A stretch of DNA of 64,000 nt from Paenibacillus lycopersici (GTDB lineage Bacteria; Bacillota; Bacilli; Paenibacillales; Paenibacillaceae). Below the pieces are notes generated by a model that did no database searches, was not told the DNA's origin, and saw only the letters and a list, made by a program, of their open reading frames with translations. The translations under genes and the position numbers were made by a program. Numbering within the stretch: the first letter of the stretch is position 1; each line of letters begins with the position of its first letter. The stretch lies in the NCBI RefSeq assembly GCF_010119935.1, contig NZ_CP048209.1, positions 4,219,001-4,283,000 of the forward strand, in the 5' to 3' direction. Below are positions 16,975 to 26,188 of this stretch, one piece after another.

Positions 16975-18528
16975 CTAGCTGAGTTTCAAGTATTCTTTGA
17001 TTCCGGCAACGATCTCCTTGGCGATCTGGTCCTGCCTCGCGCTGTTGAACAGAACGGCGCTGTCCGAACTGTTCGACAAGTAACCGGCTTCCAGCAGCAC
17101 GGCCGGCATCTTCGTTTCGCGGATGACATGGTAATTGCCTGTCCGCACGCTGCGGTCCTTAAGCCCCGTGCCGGCTACCAGATGCTTGTGCATCACTTTC
17201 GCGAGCGCCAAGCTGTCCGAACGCCAGTAATACGTTTCGGATCCGCTTGCGGTTGCGCTTGTCGCCATATTCGCGTGGAAAGAAATGAACAGATCCGCGG
17301 GGAGATTGTTCGCGAATTTCGCTCGGTCGGCGAGCTCGATGAACGTATCGTCCGAGCGCGTCAAATAGGCTTTGATTTTCGTTTCCTTATCCAGCAGCGC
17401 CTTCACCTTCAACGTGATGGCCAGATTGTATTCCTTCTCCTTATGTCCGTTCACGCTGGACGCGCCCGGGTCTTTGCCCCCGTGACCGGCGTCAAGCACG
17501 ACTTTGTATACGCCGTTGTCGTTCGTTACGGGAGGCGTAACCGGCGGCGTGACCGGCGGATTGTCATTATCCGGTTGAGTCGGCTGATCGACTGCCGGGC
17601 CGGTTTGATCCAATACGTCGATGCGAATCGCATGATCCTCGTTCACGACCTTGTAATTCGTCGGCGCAGTCAAATCGAGCACGACGCGCACGGTCGCCGG
17701 GTTGTCCGAATAGAACGAATAGCGGATCTTCGTCAGCGTCGGATGGGAATCGACGATGATCTCGCCGACCTTCGAGCCGTTGCTTGCGGGTATGAAGCCG
17801 GGAAGAAAGTACGGATCGAAATTCATCGACGGCACGTCGACGACGATCCGTTCGGTATTATGCAGCACTTCCGTCTTGATCGTGCCGATCGTTCCCTCGT
17901 ACGCCAAATATACGCTGCTTGTCCCGTCATACGTGATGGATTTCAGCAAAGCGCCGACATTCGTCGACGGCAGCGTCGTTCCGCCGCCGGAACCGGAATC
18001 CGTGCCGGAGCCAATATCCGTCCCGGGGACCGTCCCTTCGCTTCCTGCGTCGCCCGGATTCGCCGTGCCGGGTCCATCGGAGCCGCCGGTCTGCGGCGGG
18101 CTGTTGACGAGCTTCGAGTACATCTGTACCGAGCGGGTTTCGCTATCCCAATTTACATCTAAACCGAATTGTTCGCCTACGAAACGGAGCGGCACGAACG
18201 TGACGCTGCTCGAAATCATCGCCGGCGCATCCAAGCTGACGTTCCGATTATTAACGACGGCGGTTTTGCTGCCGATCGTCAGCACGACCATTGTGTCGCC
18301 GTTCGAAATCGTCACATTGGGCGATTTCCAGCTTACGTCATAACCGAGTCCCTCGGTCACGGTTCGAATCGGAACGAACGTCGAGGAATCGACGATCTTC
18401 GGTTCCGCGGTGCTTGACAATGCCTTGCCATTCAGATAAAGCTTGGGTGCTTCCGCTGCACCCACGAGAACCGGGAACAATGAGAGGAGGAACGATAACA
18501 GCAATACAGCGGTTACAAACTTCTTCAT
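16975..18528 (-). CDS. N-acetylmuramoyl-L-alanine amidase with copper-amine-oxidase-like and AMIN domains
   Basis: 517 residues. Signal peptide (about 1-24), then a copper-amine-oxidase N-terminal-like domain (about 30-135, with VPIRTVTEGLGYDVSW and VPLRFVGEQFGLDVNW). A Gly/Ser/Thr/Pro stalk follows, then an AMIN domain (about 190-285) that targets the wall, and an Amidase_3 catalytic domain (about 340-517). Zinc ligands are seen in LDAGHGGKDPG, the glutamate of the following KEKEYNL, and the histidine of ISFHAN; the catalytic glutamate is in LLEAGYLSN. It cleaves the amide bond between MurNAc and the peptide stem outside the membrane. First gene of an operon with the GerM and SLH genes. Confidence 0.92.
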   Translation of the reverse strand: MKKFVTAVLLLSFLLSLFPVLVGAAEAPKLYLNGKALSSTAEPKIVDSSTFVPIRTVTEGLGYDVSWKSPNVTISNGDTMVVLTIGSKTAVVNNRNVSLDAPAMISSSVTFVPLRFVGEQFGLDVNWDSETRSVQMYSKLVNSPPQTGGSDGPGTANPGDAGSEGTVPGTDIGSGTDSGSGGGTTLPSTNVGALLKSITYDGTSSVYLAYEGTIGTIKTEVLHNTERIVVDVPSMNFDPYFLPGFIPASNGSKVGEIIVDSHPTLTKIRYSFYSDNPATVRVVLDLTAPTNYKVVNEDHAIRIDVLDQTGPAVDQPTQPDNDNPPVTPPVTPPVTNDNGVYKVVLDAGHGGKDPGASSVNGHKEKEYNLAITLKVKALLDKETKIKAYLTRSDDTFIELADRAKFANNLPADLFISFHANMATSATASGSETYYWRSDSLALAKVMHKHLVAGTGLKDRSVRTGNYHVIRETKMPAVLLEAGYLSNSSDSAVLFNSARQDQIAKEIVAGIKEYLKLS

Positions 18529-18670
18529 CTTTCACCTCAAAGACTGTTTTTTCGCCTTTAACCAGCTCGCAGTACACGATGCTTGCAGACGATGATTAGA
18601 CGCAGCTTGTCAGAAAAAGTTGCGTTTATAGGAAAATTGTTGCTGCGGCGGCCGAAATCGGTAGGCAAAG

Positions 18671-18709
18671 AAACCCCCGGCGCAATTAAGTCATTGCGCC
18701 CGGGGGTTT
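18671..18709 (-). terminator. Terminator of leuCD
   Basis: Hairpin AAACCCCCGG-CGCAAT / ATTGCGCC-CGGGGGTTT with one bulge and a 6-nt loop, followed on the minus strand by TTCTTTG. It is symmetric enough to act on both strands. Confidence 0.85.
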
Positions 18710-18743
18710 CCCTTTTGCTATCGAAGAAGCGTAGCAGCGCGTT

Positions 18744-19337
18744 CTAGAACGCGACGCGGCTTGCTTCGTATGCGGAAATTTTGTCTTCATGCTGCAGCGT
18801 CAAGCCGATGTCGTCAAGGCCAAGCAGCAGGAATTGACGGCGGTGTTCGTCCAGATCGAACGCGATGCTGAGGCCGGCGTCGTCGGAGATCGTTTTGTTC
18901 TCCAGGTCGACCGTTAGCTTGTAGCCTTCCGTCTTCGCCGTGCGCTGGAAGAGCTCTTCCACTTGCTCCTCGCTGAGCTTGATCGGCAGGATGCCGTTCT
19001 TGAAGCAGTTATTATAGAAAATATCGGCGTACGACGGCGCGATGATGACTTTGAAGCCGTAGTCGAGAATCGCCCAAGGTGCATGCTCGCGGGAGGAACC
19101 GCAGCCGAAGTTGGCGCGGGACAGCAGCACTTCCCCGCCTTGATAGCGCGGCTGGTTCAGGCTGAACGAGTCGATGACATTGCCCTTCTCGTCCCAGCGC
19201 CATTCGAAGAACAGGAATTGGCCGAAGCCGCTGCGTTCGATGCGCTTCAGGAATTGTTTCGGGATGATTGCGTCTGTATCTACGTTTACGCGGTCTACCG
19301 GCACGGCGAGACCCGTCAGTTGTTTGAAAGCTTCCAT
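18744..19337 (-). CDS. leuD: 3-isopropylmalate dehydratase small subunit
   Basis: 197 residues. The swivel domain of isopropylmalate isomerase, which converts 2- to 3-isopropylmalate in leucine synthesis as a heterodimer with LeuC. Typical sequences: [20 protein letters not shown] at the N-terminus, [16 protein letters not shown] (substrate loop) and [16 protein letters not shown] preceded by AGAGGAG. It starts 28 bp after leuC, as usual for the pair. No other leu or ilv genes lie in the window. Confidence 0.96.
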   Translation of the reverse strand: MEAFKQLTGLAVPVDRVNVDTDAIIPKQFLKRIERSGFGQFLFFEWRWDEKGNVIDSFSLNQPRYQGGEVLLSRANFGCGSSREHAPWAILDYGFKVIIAPSYADIFYNNCFKNGILPIKLSEEQVEELFQRTAKTEGYKLTVDLENKTISDDAGLSIAFDLDEHRRQFLLLGLDDIGLTLQHEDKISAYEASRVAF

Positions 19338-19365
19338 GATAGATGACTCCTCTCTCTTCTTCCTG

Positions 19366-20796
19366 CTAGTTCAGCACTTCGGACTTGATCGTCCAGTCGC
19401 GCACGTCCGTGAATTTACCCATGATAGCAGCCGCTGCAGCCATTGCCGGAGAAACGAGATGCGTGCGTCCGCCGCGGCCTTGGCGGCCTTCGAAGTTACG
19501 GTTGGACGTCGAAGCGCAGCGCTGGCCCGGTTCGAGAACGTCCGGATTCATCGCGAGGCACATCGAGCAGCCCGCATCGCGCCATTCGAAGCCCGCTTCC
19601 GTGAACACTTTGTCGAGGCCTTCCTTCTCGGCCTGGATTTTAACGCGGCCGGAACCCGGCACGACGATTGCCGTTACGCGGTCGCTGACTTTGTAGCCGC
19701 GCGCGATTTCGGCAGCGGCGCGCAAATCTTCGATACGGCCGTTCGTGCAAGAACCGATGAAGACGTAGTCGATTTCGATTTCGTTCATCGGCGTGCCGGG
19801 CGTAAGACCCATGTACTCAAGCGCCTTCTCGGCAGCTTTGCGCTCGTTCTCGGTCGGAAGCTCGGACGGTACAGGAACAGACTTCGTGATGTCCGTACCC
19901 ATGCCCGGGCTAGTGCCCCATGTCACTTGCGGGATCAGCGAGTCGACGTCGAATTCAATGACCACGTCGAACGCAGCGCCTTCGTCCGTCGCCAGCTCTT
20001 TCCATACCTTGATCGCGCGGTCGAACGCTTCGCCTTGCGGCGCGTATTCGCGGCCTTTCAAGTAGTTGAAGGTCGTTTCGTCCGGTGCGATCAGGCCTGC
20101 GCGCGCGCCGGCTTCGATCGACATGTTGCAGACGGTCATACGCTCTTCCATCGTCAGCGAGCGGATCGCTTCGCCGGTGTATTCCATAACGTATCCCGTG
20201 CCGAAGTCGGTGCCGTATTTGGCGATAACGCCGAGGATCATATCCTTCGCCGTTACGCCGGGCTTGCGGGAGCCGACGAAACGAACTTCCATCGTCTTCG
20301 CTTTGGACTGCTGGAGACATTGCGTTGCAAGCACGTGCTCGACTTCGGACGTGCCGATACCGAACGCCAGCGCGCCGAACGCGCCGTGCGTGGACGTGTG
20401 GCTGTCGCCGCAGACGATCGTTTTGCCCGGATGCGTCAGACCGATTTCAGGGCCCATGACGTGTACGACGCCTTGGTCGATGTTGTCCAGGTCGAACAGC
20501 TTGACGCCGAAATCCTTACAGTTCTGCGTCAGCGTATCGATTTGCTGCTTGGAGATCGGATCGCTGATGTTGTAGCGGTCTTTTGTCGGTACGTTGTGGT
20601 CCATCGTCGCGAACGTCAGGTCCGGACGGCGAACTTTGCGGCCTGTCATGCGAAGGCCTTCGAAAGCTTGCGGAGACGTTACTTCGTGCACAAGCTGCAA
20701 GTCGATATAAATGACGCTCGGCTTGCCTTCTTCGGCATGAATGACGTGGTTATCCCAAATTTTCTCAAACATCGTTCTCTTCGTCATCGTGTTCAC
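19366..20796 (-). CDS. leuC: 3-isopropylmalate dehydratase large subunit
   Basis: 476 residues, aconitase superfamily, carrying the [4Fe-4S] cluster. Cluster cysteines are visible in IGSCTNGR and [12 protein letters not shown]; the [14 protein letters not shown] and [18 protein letters not shown] segments are diagnostic for LeuC. Works with LeuD in leucine biosynthesis. The divergent LysR-type gene and a palindrome in the shared intergenic region suggest local transcriptional control. Confidence 0.96.
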   Translation of the reverse strand: MNTMTKRTMFEKIWDNHVIHAEEGKPSVIYIDLQLVHEVTSPQAFEGLRMTGRKVRRPDLTFATMDHNVPTKDRYNISDPISKQQIDTLTQNCKDFGVKLFDLDNIDQGVVHVMGPEIGLTHPGKTIVCGDSHTSTHGAFGALAFGIGTSEVEHVLATQCLQQSKAKTMEVRFVGSRKPGVTAKDMILGVIAKYGTDFGTGYVMEYTGEAIRSLTMEERMTVCNMSIEAGARAGLIAPDETTFNYLKGREYAPQGEAFDRAIKVWKELATDEGAAFDVVIEFDVDSLIPQVTWGTSPGMGTDITKSVPVPSELPTENERKAAEKALEYMGLTPGTPMNEIEIDYVFIGSCTNGRIEDLRAAAEIARGYKVSDRVTAIVVPGSGRVKIQAEKEGLDKVFTEAGFEWRDAGCSMCLAMNPDVLEPGQRCASTSNRNFEGRQGRGGRTHLVSPAMAAAAAIMGKFTDVRDWTIKSEVLN

Positions 20797-20850
20797 CTCA
20801 TAAAAGATTCTCGTTATTTCATTGGCGCAATCTAGTAATTCCTTGTTGTC

Positions 20851-20880
20851 ATCATAGCATTTCTTTCTTCATTGAACCAA
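20851..20880 (-). promoter_or_regulatory. Probable sigma-A promoter of leuCD
   Basis: Minus strand: -35-like TTGGTT (20875-20880), 18-bp spacer, -10 TATGAT (20851-20856). The -35 box abuts a perfect palindrome. Confidence 0.5.
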
Positions 20881-20892
20881 GATATAATATCT
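20880..20892. promoter_or_regulatory. Candidate LysR-type operator
   Basis: Perfect palindrome AGATAT-A-ATATCT between leuC and the divergent LysR-type gene, touching the leuC -35 box. AT-rich dyads with a T...A core in such divergent regions are typical LysR-family sites. Binding by the neighbouring regulator is inferred. Confidence 0.45.
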
Positions 20893-20959
20893 ATAAAAGC
20901 AATAGGTACGGCCTATGACGATCTTACCTTCGATTCTTCATAAAAGGAAGTGTATTTAC

Positions 20960-21865
20960 TTGGAACTTCGCCAGCTTCAGTACGTCATCCAGATCGCGAA
21001 AGAAAAGAACTTCTCCCGCGCCGCGGAGAAGCTGCATATCGCCCAGCCGTCGCTTAGCCAGCAGCTCTCCAAGCTGGAGAAGGAAATCGGCGTGCTCCTG
21101 TTCCGCCGCACGACCAATTCCGTCGAGCTGACGCATGCCGGCAACGTCTTCGTCGAGAAAGCGCAGGGCATTCTGGATAACGTCGAGCAGCTCAAGCAGG
21201 AGCTGGACGACCTCGCGCATATGCGCAAGGGCAAGCTCGTCGTCGGCAGCTTGTCGATTACCGGCTCGCATGTCTTGCCGATCGTGCTCCCGATCTTCGG
21301 ACGCCGATATCCCGAAATCGAAGTCGTGCTCGTCGAGGATACCCCTTCCAAGCTGGAGCAGCTGACCGCGAGCGGCCAGACCGACCTCAGTCTGCTCGCT
21401 CTGCCGCTGCACGAGCCTTCGCTGGAATGGATCCCGATTATAGAGGAAGAAATCGTGCTGGCCGTGCCGCCGGAGCATCCGCTTGCGAAACGGACGAAGC
21501 CCGTGCGGGTCGACGAGCTGCGCAGCGAGCCGTTCATCGTGCTCAAGCGGGGACAAGGGTTTCGCCAGATTGTCCTCGAGACATGCGAGAAGGCGGGCTT
21601 CGAGCCGCGGGTCGTCTTCGAGAGCACCAACATCGAGACCGTGCAATCGCTGGTCGCGGCGGGCATGGGCATTACGCTCGTACCGAAGATGCTCAAGCGC
21701 CACGTAACCGGAGAGCTGGCTCCCGTCTATCTGGATTTTGCCGTGCCGAAGCCGACGAGAACGCTCGTCATCGCAAGCCGCAAAGGCCGCTATCTGTCGA
21801 GAGCGGCCGAGGCGTTCATTGAAACGATGAATGTGACGACCGAGCAGCATTTCAACAATGCCTAG
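20960..21865 (+). CDS. LysR-family transcriptional regulator
   Basis: 301 residues. Winged helix-turn-helix at residues 1-60 (LRQLQYVIQIAKEKNFSRAA, AQPSLSQQLSKLEKEIGVLLF) and a LysR substrate-binding domain from about residue 90. The start is the TTG at 20960 with AAAGGAAG 10 nt upstream, giving the usual MELRQLQ N-terminus; an upstream frame to 20915 would add 15 unstructured residues. It is divergent from leuCD with 163 bp between, so it probably controls leuCD and itself. The effector is not evident. Confidence 0.88.
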   Translation: MELRQLQYVIQIAKEKNFSRAAEKLHIAQPSLSQQLSKLEKEIGVLLFRRTTNSVELTHAGNVFVEKAQGILDNVEQLKQELDDLAHMRKGKLVVGSLSITGSHVLPIVLPIFGRRYPEIEVVLVEDTPSKLEQLTASGQTDLSLLALPLHEPSLEWIPIIEEEIVLAVPPEHPLAKRTKPVRVDELRSEPFIVLKRGQGFRQIVLETCEKAGFEPRVVFESTNIETVQSLVAAGMGITLVPKMLKRHVTGELAPVYLDFAVPKPTRTLVIASRKGRYLSRAAEAFIETMNVTTEQHFNNA

Positions 21866-21947
21866 CCTTTCAACGACGCATAAGACTACGCTTCAGGCAG
21901 CCTATCCGTCGCCGCGGCGACAATACGGCGATGCTCAACGTCAGGAC

Positions 21948-22745
21948 TTAATATAGCGACGGCCTGCGATCCTCGAACACGGGGATCTTGGTGCGGACGG
22001 CGTCCACCAGGGACAAATCGATTTCGGCCCGCACGATCGTCTCTTCTTCGCCCGCTTCCGCGATAATTTCGCCCCATGGATCGATAACGAGGGAATGGCC
22101 GAAGAACTCGCTCTCGCCGCTCGTCCCGCAGCGGTTGCAGGCGATGACGAACATTTGGTTCTCGATCGCTCTTGCCGTCAGCAGCGTCCGCCAATGATGC
22201 AGCCGCGGGTTCGGCCATTGCGCCGGCACGAACAGCGCGCGCGCGCCGCCGAGCGCCAGCTTGCGCGCAAGCTCCGGGAACCGGATATCGTAGCAGATCA
22301 TCATGCCCGCGGGCGTTCCGCCGGCTTCCAGACGCCCCGGTTCCTCCCCGGCCCGCAAATACTTCTCTTCGTCCATCAGACGGAAGAGATGGATTTTGGA
22401 ATACTGGCTTGTCAGCACGCCTTCTTCATTGAAGACGTACATCGTATTGTACACGCCGTCCTCCCGTCTCTCCGCAATCGAGCCGCCGATCAGCTGAACG
22501 CCGTGCGTTCTCGCGAAGGACGACAGCAGCTCCTTCGCACGGCGTCCTTCCGGATCGGCGATATCCTCGATTCGTTCAAGGGCATACCCCGTGTTCCACA
22601 TCTCGGGAAGCATTATCAGATCCGGCTTCGCGTCGCCGTTCACGGCTTCTTCCAGTTTCAGCCGCAGCCGTTCGAAATTCGCGTCCGGATTTCCCGCATC
22701 GACATGCATCTGCACGAGAGCCAGCCGCATTTTGTTTCCACTCAT
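21948..22745 (-). CDS. Carbon-nitrogen hydrolase, nitrilase superfamily (omega-amidase, MtnU-like)
   Basis: 265 residues from the ATG at 22745, which has GGGAGG 7 nt upstream. The Glu-Lys-Cys triad is visible: LPEMWNTGY (Glu), YSKIHLF (Lys) and GMMICYDIRFPE (Cys). In B. subtilis the corresponding gene (mtnU/ykrU) sits beside the aminotransferase mtnE, and omega-amidases hydrolyse the keto-amides formed by glutamine transaminases. Here an MtnE-like aminotransferase lies 0.7 kb away on the other strand, supporting a role in removing alpha-ketoglutaramate during methionine salvage. Assignment to MtnU rather than another omega-amidase is inference. Confidence 0.8.
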   Translation of the reverse strand: MSGNKMRLALVQMHVDAGNPDANFERLRLKLEEAVNGDAKPDLIMLPEMWNTGYALERIEDIADPEGRRAKELLSSFARTHGVQLIGGSIAERREDGVYNTMYVFNEEGVLTSQYSKIHLFRLMDEEKYLRAGEEPGRLEAGGTPAGMMICYDIRFPELARKLALGGARALFVPAQWPNPRLHHWRTLLTARAIENQMFVIACNRCGTSGESEFFGHSLVIDPWGEIIAEAGEEETIVRAEIDLSLVDAVRTKIPVFEDRRPSLY

Positions 22746-22901
22746 CCCATTGCCTCCCGTTTTCCATGCCGGCATACCGCCCAAAGCGGTTTCCCGCGCC
22801 TGTTTTGCTCAGTTTTACCTAATGATAACGTCTCATGCTTCCCTGTCAAGATGGGCAACGTATCAACGAAACGATAATCCATCTTAAAGGAGCTTATCTG
22901 C

Positions 22902-23351
22902 ATGAGAATAAAAAGCATAAACCTGCTGGCCGTATTCGCCCTTCTGCTCTGTTTAGTCTATCCTTCCTCCGCGAACGCCGCCGCCAACGAGGGCGAAGGC
23001 GGAACGGGACTCCGTCCCGTGCAGGCATTCGACGTCGTCGCGGGCAAAGTCGTCAAAACCGTCCCGAACACCCCCGACTTTCAGAACTATGCCAAATCGT
23101 GGCTGAAGGCGAATACGGGACTCTCGCCGAAGCTGCAGGCCGAAGATAAATGCGGCTTCGTATTCCGCATTCCGCTCGACGAGCCGACGGCGGTCAAAGC
23201 CGGCGCCGACCAAGTTACCACGCAGGACGTCTTCCTGTTCTACTGTCCGAAGAAACCGCAGCTGCTGCTTATTTTCGACGAGAACCGGAAACCTTACCTG
23301 CTTAATTTCAAATCCAATATCAAACCGTTCCTGAAGGCCATGGACCTCTAA
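22902..23351 (+). CDS. Secreted protein of unknown function
   Basis: 149 residues with a clear Sec signal peptide (MRIKSINLL followed by a hydrophobic core and ANA-A cleavage near residue 28). The mature part is small and basic, with two cysteines (CGF... and FYCPKKPQLLLIF) that could form a disulfide. No known domain recognised. ATG preceded by AAAGGAG. It lies between the divergent nitrilase and aminotransferase genes, and may be co-transcribed with the latter. Confidence 0.65.
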   Translation: MRIKSINLLAVFALLLCLVYPSSANAAANEGEGGTGLRPVQAFDVVAGKVVKTVPNTPDFQNYAKSWLKANTGLSPKLQAEDKCGFVFRIPLDEPTAVKAGADQVTTQDVFLFYCPKKPQLLLIFDENRKPYLLNFKSNIKPFLKAMDL

Positions 23352-23441
23352 TCTCTATCGCATTCCGCATGCGAACTCGACACTCGTTCGATCCATATGC
23401 TACATTTAGGGCATGAAAATGGGTTGGAGGATAGGACTACG

Positions 23442-24632
23442 ATGGAACGCACACACGCATTTCACATTCAACCGGCAAGCCGCATGACGGGTTTGCCGGC
23501 TCAATTTTTTGCGGGACTTGTCGCCAAGGCGAACGCGCAGGCGGCCAAAGGACGCGATGTCATCAATCTGGGGCAGGGCAATCCGGACCGGCCGACGCCG
23601 CCGCATATCGTCGAAGCGCTGCAGGAAGCGGCTCCGAACCCGCTGTACCATAAGTATCCGCCGTTCAGCGGCTACAAATTCTTGAAGGAAGCCGTCGCGC
23701 AACGATATCTGGAAGATTACGGCGTCGAGCTCGATCCCGAGAAGGAAGTGGCCGTCTTGTTCGGCGGCAAAACGGGCCTGATCGAGATCAGCCAATGCTT
23801 GCTCGATCCCGGCGATGTCTGCCTCGTGCCCGATCCCGGGTATCCGGATTACTGGTCCGGCGTCGCGCTTGCCGGCGGCGTCATGGAATATATGCCGCTG
23901 CGGGAAAGCAACGGTTTTCTGCCGGATTACGGCGCGGTTTCGCCGGCAGCGGCCGATAAGGCGAAGCTGATGTTCATCAATTACCCGAACAATCCGACCG
24001 GAGCGACCGCGGGCGCCGACTTCTACGCGCAAACGATCGACTTCGCTGCAAAGCACGGCATCGTGGTCGCCAGCGATTTTGCGTACGGAGCAATCGGCTT
24101 CGACGGGAACCCGCCCGTCAGCTTCCTCCAGTCGCCCGGCGCGAAGGAAGTCGGCGTCGAGTTCTACACGCTGTCCAAGACGTATAATATGGCCGGGTGG
24201 CGCGTCGGTTTCGCGCTTGGCAATGCTGAGGTCGTCTCGCTGATCAACCTGATGCAGGATCATTATTACTGCAGCCTGTTCGGCGGCATTCAGGCCGCGG
24301 CCGCGGTCGCGCTGACCAGCTCGCAGCAATGCGTGTCGGAGCTGACGGCCGCTTACGAGAGCCGCCGGAACGCGCTGTTCGCCGCCATGGACGAAATCGG
24401 CTGGGAAAGCCGGAAGCCGTCAGGCTCGTTCTTCTGCTGGCTGCCCGTGCCGAAGGGCCACACCTCCGCTTCGTTCTCGGACTACGTGCTGGAGCATGCG
24501 GATGTCGTCCTGGCGCCGGGAATCGGGTTCGGCACGCACGGCGAAGGTTATGTCCGGCTTGGCCTGCTTGCTTCGGAGGAACGGCTTCAGGAAGCCATCC
24601 GCCGGATCGGCAAACTGCGTCTGTTCGGTTAG
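23442..24632 (+). CDS. Pyridoxal-phosphate aminotransferase, MtnE-like
   Basis: 396 residues, fold type I. The start is the ATG at 23442 (GGAGG 10 nt upstream) rather than upstream in-frame codons. The N-terminal TGLPAQFFAGLVAKANA ... INLGQGNPDRPTPPHIVEAL pattern is that of MtnE, which transaminates 4-methylthio-2-oxobutyrate to methionine in the last step of methionine salvage. The NYPNNPTGA motif and the PLP lysine in LSKTYNMAGWRVG are present. Together with the nitrilase and mtnWXB 4 kb downstream, this supports a methionine-salvage role; substrate specificity is inferred. Confidence 0.82.
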   Translation: MERTHAFHIQPASRMTGLPAQFFAGLVAKANAQAAKGRDVINLGQGNPDRPTPPHIVEALQEAAPNPLYHKYPPFSGYKFLKEAVAQRYLEDYGVELDPEKEVAVLFGGKTGLIEISQCLLDPGDVCLVPDPGYPDYWSGVALAGGVMEYMPLRESNGFLPDYGAVSPAAADKAKLMFINYPNNPTGATAGADFYAQTIDFAAKHGIVVASDFAYGAIGFDGNPPVSFLQSPGAKEVGVEFYTLSKTYNMAGWRVGFALGNAEVVSLINLMQDHYYCSLFGGIQAAAAVALTSSQQCVSELTAAYESRRNALFAAMDEIGWESRKPSGSFFCWLPVPKGHTSASFSDYVLEHADVVLAPGIGFGTHGEGYVRLGLLASEERLQEAIRRIGKLRLFG

Positions 24633-24666
24633 CGCAGCCGCGCGATTCATTTCCGTCGTGTTCAGG

Positions 24667-24695
24667 AAGCCCGCAGCGATGCCGCCTGCGGGCTT
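24667..24695 (+). terminator. Terminator after the aminotransferase gene
   Basis: Perfect 10-bp stem AAGCCCGCAG / CTGCGGGCTT, 9-nt loop, followed by TCGTTTG. Confidence 0.75.
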
Positions 24696-24703
24696 TCGTT
24701 TGC

Positions 24704-24733
24704 TTTACACGGCGGCGCAGAACATGGTATGCT
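24704..24733 (+). promoter_or_regulatory. Putative promoter of the T-box-proB transcript
   Basis: -35 TTTACA (24704-24709), 18-bp spacer, -10 TATGCT (24728-24733), about 50 bp upstream of the T-box leader. Confidence 0.45.
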
Positions 24734-24789
24734 TGCTATAACTTCACAACTTCACACAAGCAACGTATTGACGGGGCTAAGTACGCAAT

Positions 24790-25018
24790 CCGCGACGCGA
24801 TCAGAGAGTAAATTCATTGGCTGCGAGAATTTACCGCGCTTGCTGCGGAAACCCACCCCTGAACGGCCGGCGACGAGTCGGACAGCGGCCTGCTGTTACC
24901 AGGCCCATGAAGCCGAACGGCATGCTCCCTTACGGGATCGGCATGACCGTTAATAAAGGTGGTACCGCGGAAGTAAACTTTCGTCCTTTGTCTATTTTGC
25001 AAAGGCGGAAGTTTTTTT
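24790..25018 (+). promoter_or_regulatory. T-box riboswitch controlling proB (likely tRNA-Pro)
   Basis: The invariant T-box AATAAAGGTGGTACCGCG is at 24952-24969, and the tRNA 3'-end binding sequence is within it. It is followed by a terminator hairpin (AACTTTCGTCCTTTG pairing with CAAAGGCGGAAGTT) and eight Ts ending at 25018. Stem I shows the AGTA motif (24807-24810). On the 3' side, GAAACCCA (24848-24855) reads as a specifier loop with codon CCC for proline, by analogy with GAAA-GGC-A in glyQS; that assignment is tentative. Uncharged tRNA-Pro should stabilise the antiterminator and turn on proline synthesis. Confidence 0.92.
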
Positions 25019-25072
25019 ATTTATGTTCAGCCGGATTATGCATGTACCATTCATGGGAAAGGTTTGAATCGC

Positions 25073-26188
25073 ATGACAGAGACCATCGTAGTCAAAATCG
25101 GGAGCAGCTCCCTGACATCGGAAGAAGGCGGCCTCAACCGCGAACGCATCGCGTTCTTCGCGCATGAATTGGCGGCGCTCCATGAAGCCGGCCATCAAGT
25201 GCTGCTCGTGACATCCGGCGCCGTTGCCGCCGGTTTCCGCAAGATCGGCTATGCCAGCCGGCCGAAAATCATCCACGAGAAGCAAGCCGCCGCCGCCGTC
25301 GGCCAAGCGCTGCTCATGCAGGCCTATCAGGAAGCGTTCGGCTCTTACGGCGCCGACGGCGGCGTCGGCGTCGCCCAGATTCTGCTGACGCGCGCCGACT
25401 TCTCGAACCGCAAACGGATACAGAACGCGCAAATGACGATCGAAGAGCTGCTGAAGCAGGGGATCGTGCCGATCATTAACGAGAACGACACCGTTGCCAC
25501 GGAAGAGCTGAAATTCAGCGAGAACGATACGTTGTCCGCGCTCGTCGGCAATTTGGTCAAAGCGAAGCAGCTCGTCATTATTACCGACATGGACGGGCTG
25601 TACACCGAGGATCCGAGGAAGAACCCGGCCGCCAAGCGCATCGACCGCGTCGGCCAAATCTCCGACGATATTCTGAGCTTCGCCGGCGGCGCCGGGTCCT
25701 CGGTCGGCACGGGCGGCATGCGTTCCAAGATCGATGCCGCGCGGATCGCCATGCGCGGCGGCGTGCCGACGTTCATCGGCCGCGTTGTCGAACCGGGCGA
25801 CCTGCAGCTTGCCGTATCGGGCCAGGGCCGCGGCACGTACTTCGATACGAGCCTGCATAATCTGCCGATGAAGAAGCAATGGCTCGGCTTCCACTCGATG
25901 CCGCAGGGGCGCATCATCGTCGACGACGGCGCGGAGCGCGCGCTGCTGGAAGGCCACAAGAGCCTCCTGCCTGCCGGTATCCGCCGCATCGAAGGCGAGT
26001 TCCATGCCGGAGACGTCGTCGAGGTATGCAATTTGTCCGGCCAGACGCTGGGCCGCGGCGTCGTCAATTACGACGCCTGGCAGGCGCAGGCCGCGGCAGG
26101 GCTCAGCTCGGAGGAAGTGCGCCGGCGCGTCGAGGTCGTCCGCATGGAAGTGATCCATCGCGACGAATGGGTCACGCTGAAGAATTAA
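25073..26188 (+). CDS. proB: Glutamate 5-kinase
   Basis: 371 residues. Phosphorylates glutamate, the first committed step to proline. Amino-acid-kinase domain with KIGSSSLT, LVTSGAVAAG, INENDTV and TDMDGLYT, then GTGGMRSKIDAA, and a C-terminal PUA domain (about residues 275-370, GRIIVDDGA...GDVVEV). The ATG at 25073 has a G-rich ribosome site; a TTG three codons earlier is in frame. Controlled by the upstream T-box. Unusually, it is separated from proA by 207 bp filled with a long imperfect palindrome. Confidence 0.96.
   Translation: MTETIVVKIGSSSLTSEEGGLNRERIAFFAHELAALHEAGHQVLLVTSGAVAAGFRKIGYASRPKIIHEKQAAAAVGQALLMQAYQEAFGSYGADGGVGVAQILLTRADFSNRKRIQNAQMTIEELLKQGIVPIINENDTVATEELKFSENDTLSALVGNLVKAKQLVIITDMDGLYTEDPRKNPAAKRIDRVGQISDDILSFAGGAGSSVGTGGMRSKIDAARIAMRGGVPTFIGRVVEPGDLQLAVSGQGRGTYFDTSLHNLPMKKQWLGFHSMPQGRIIVDDGAERALLEGHKSLLPAGIRRIEGEFHAGDVVEVCNLSGQTLGRGVVNYDAWQAQAAAGLSSEEVRRRVEVVRMEVIHRDEWVTLKN

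Noticed and set aside
19174..20835. Long plus-strand frame opposite leuC
   Set aside because: Antisense shadow in GC-rich DNA; Arg/Asp/His-rich translation without motifs, while leuC on the other strand has every family signature. The same applies to long frames opposite the ABC genes, dynamin, rsmB, priA and the YitJ-type gene.
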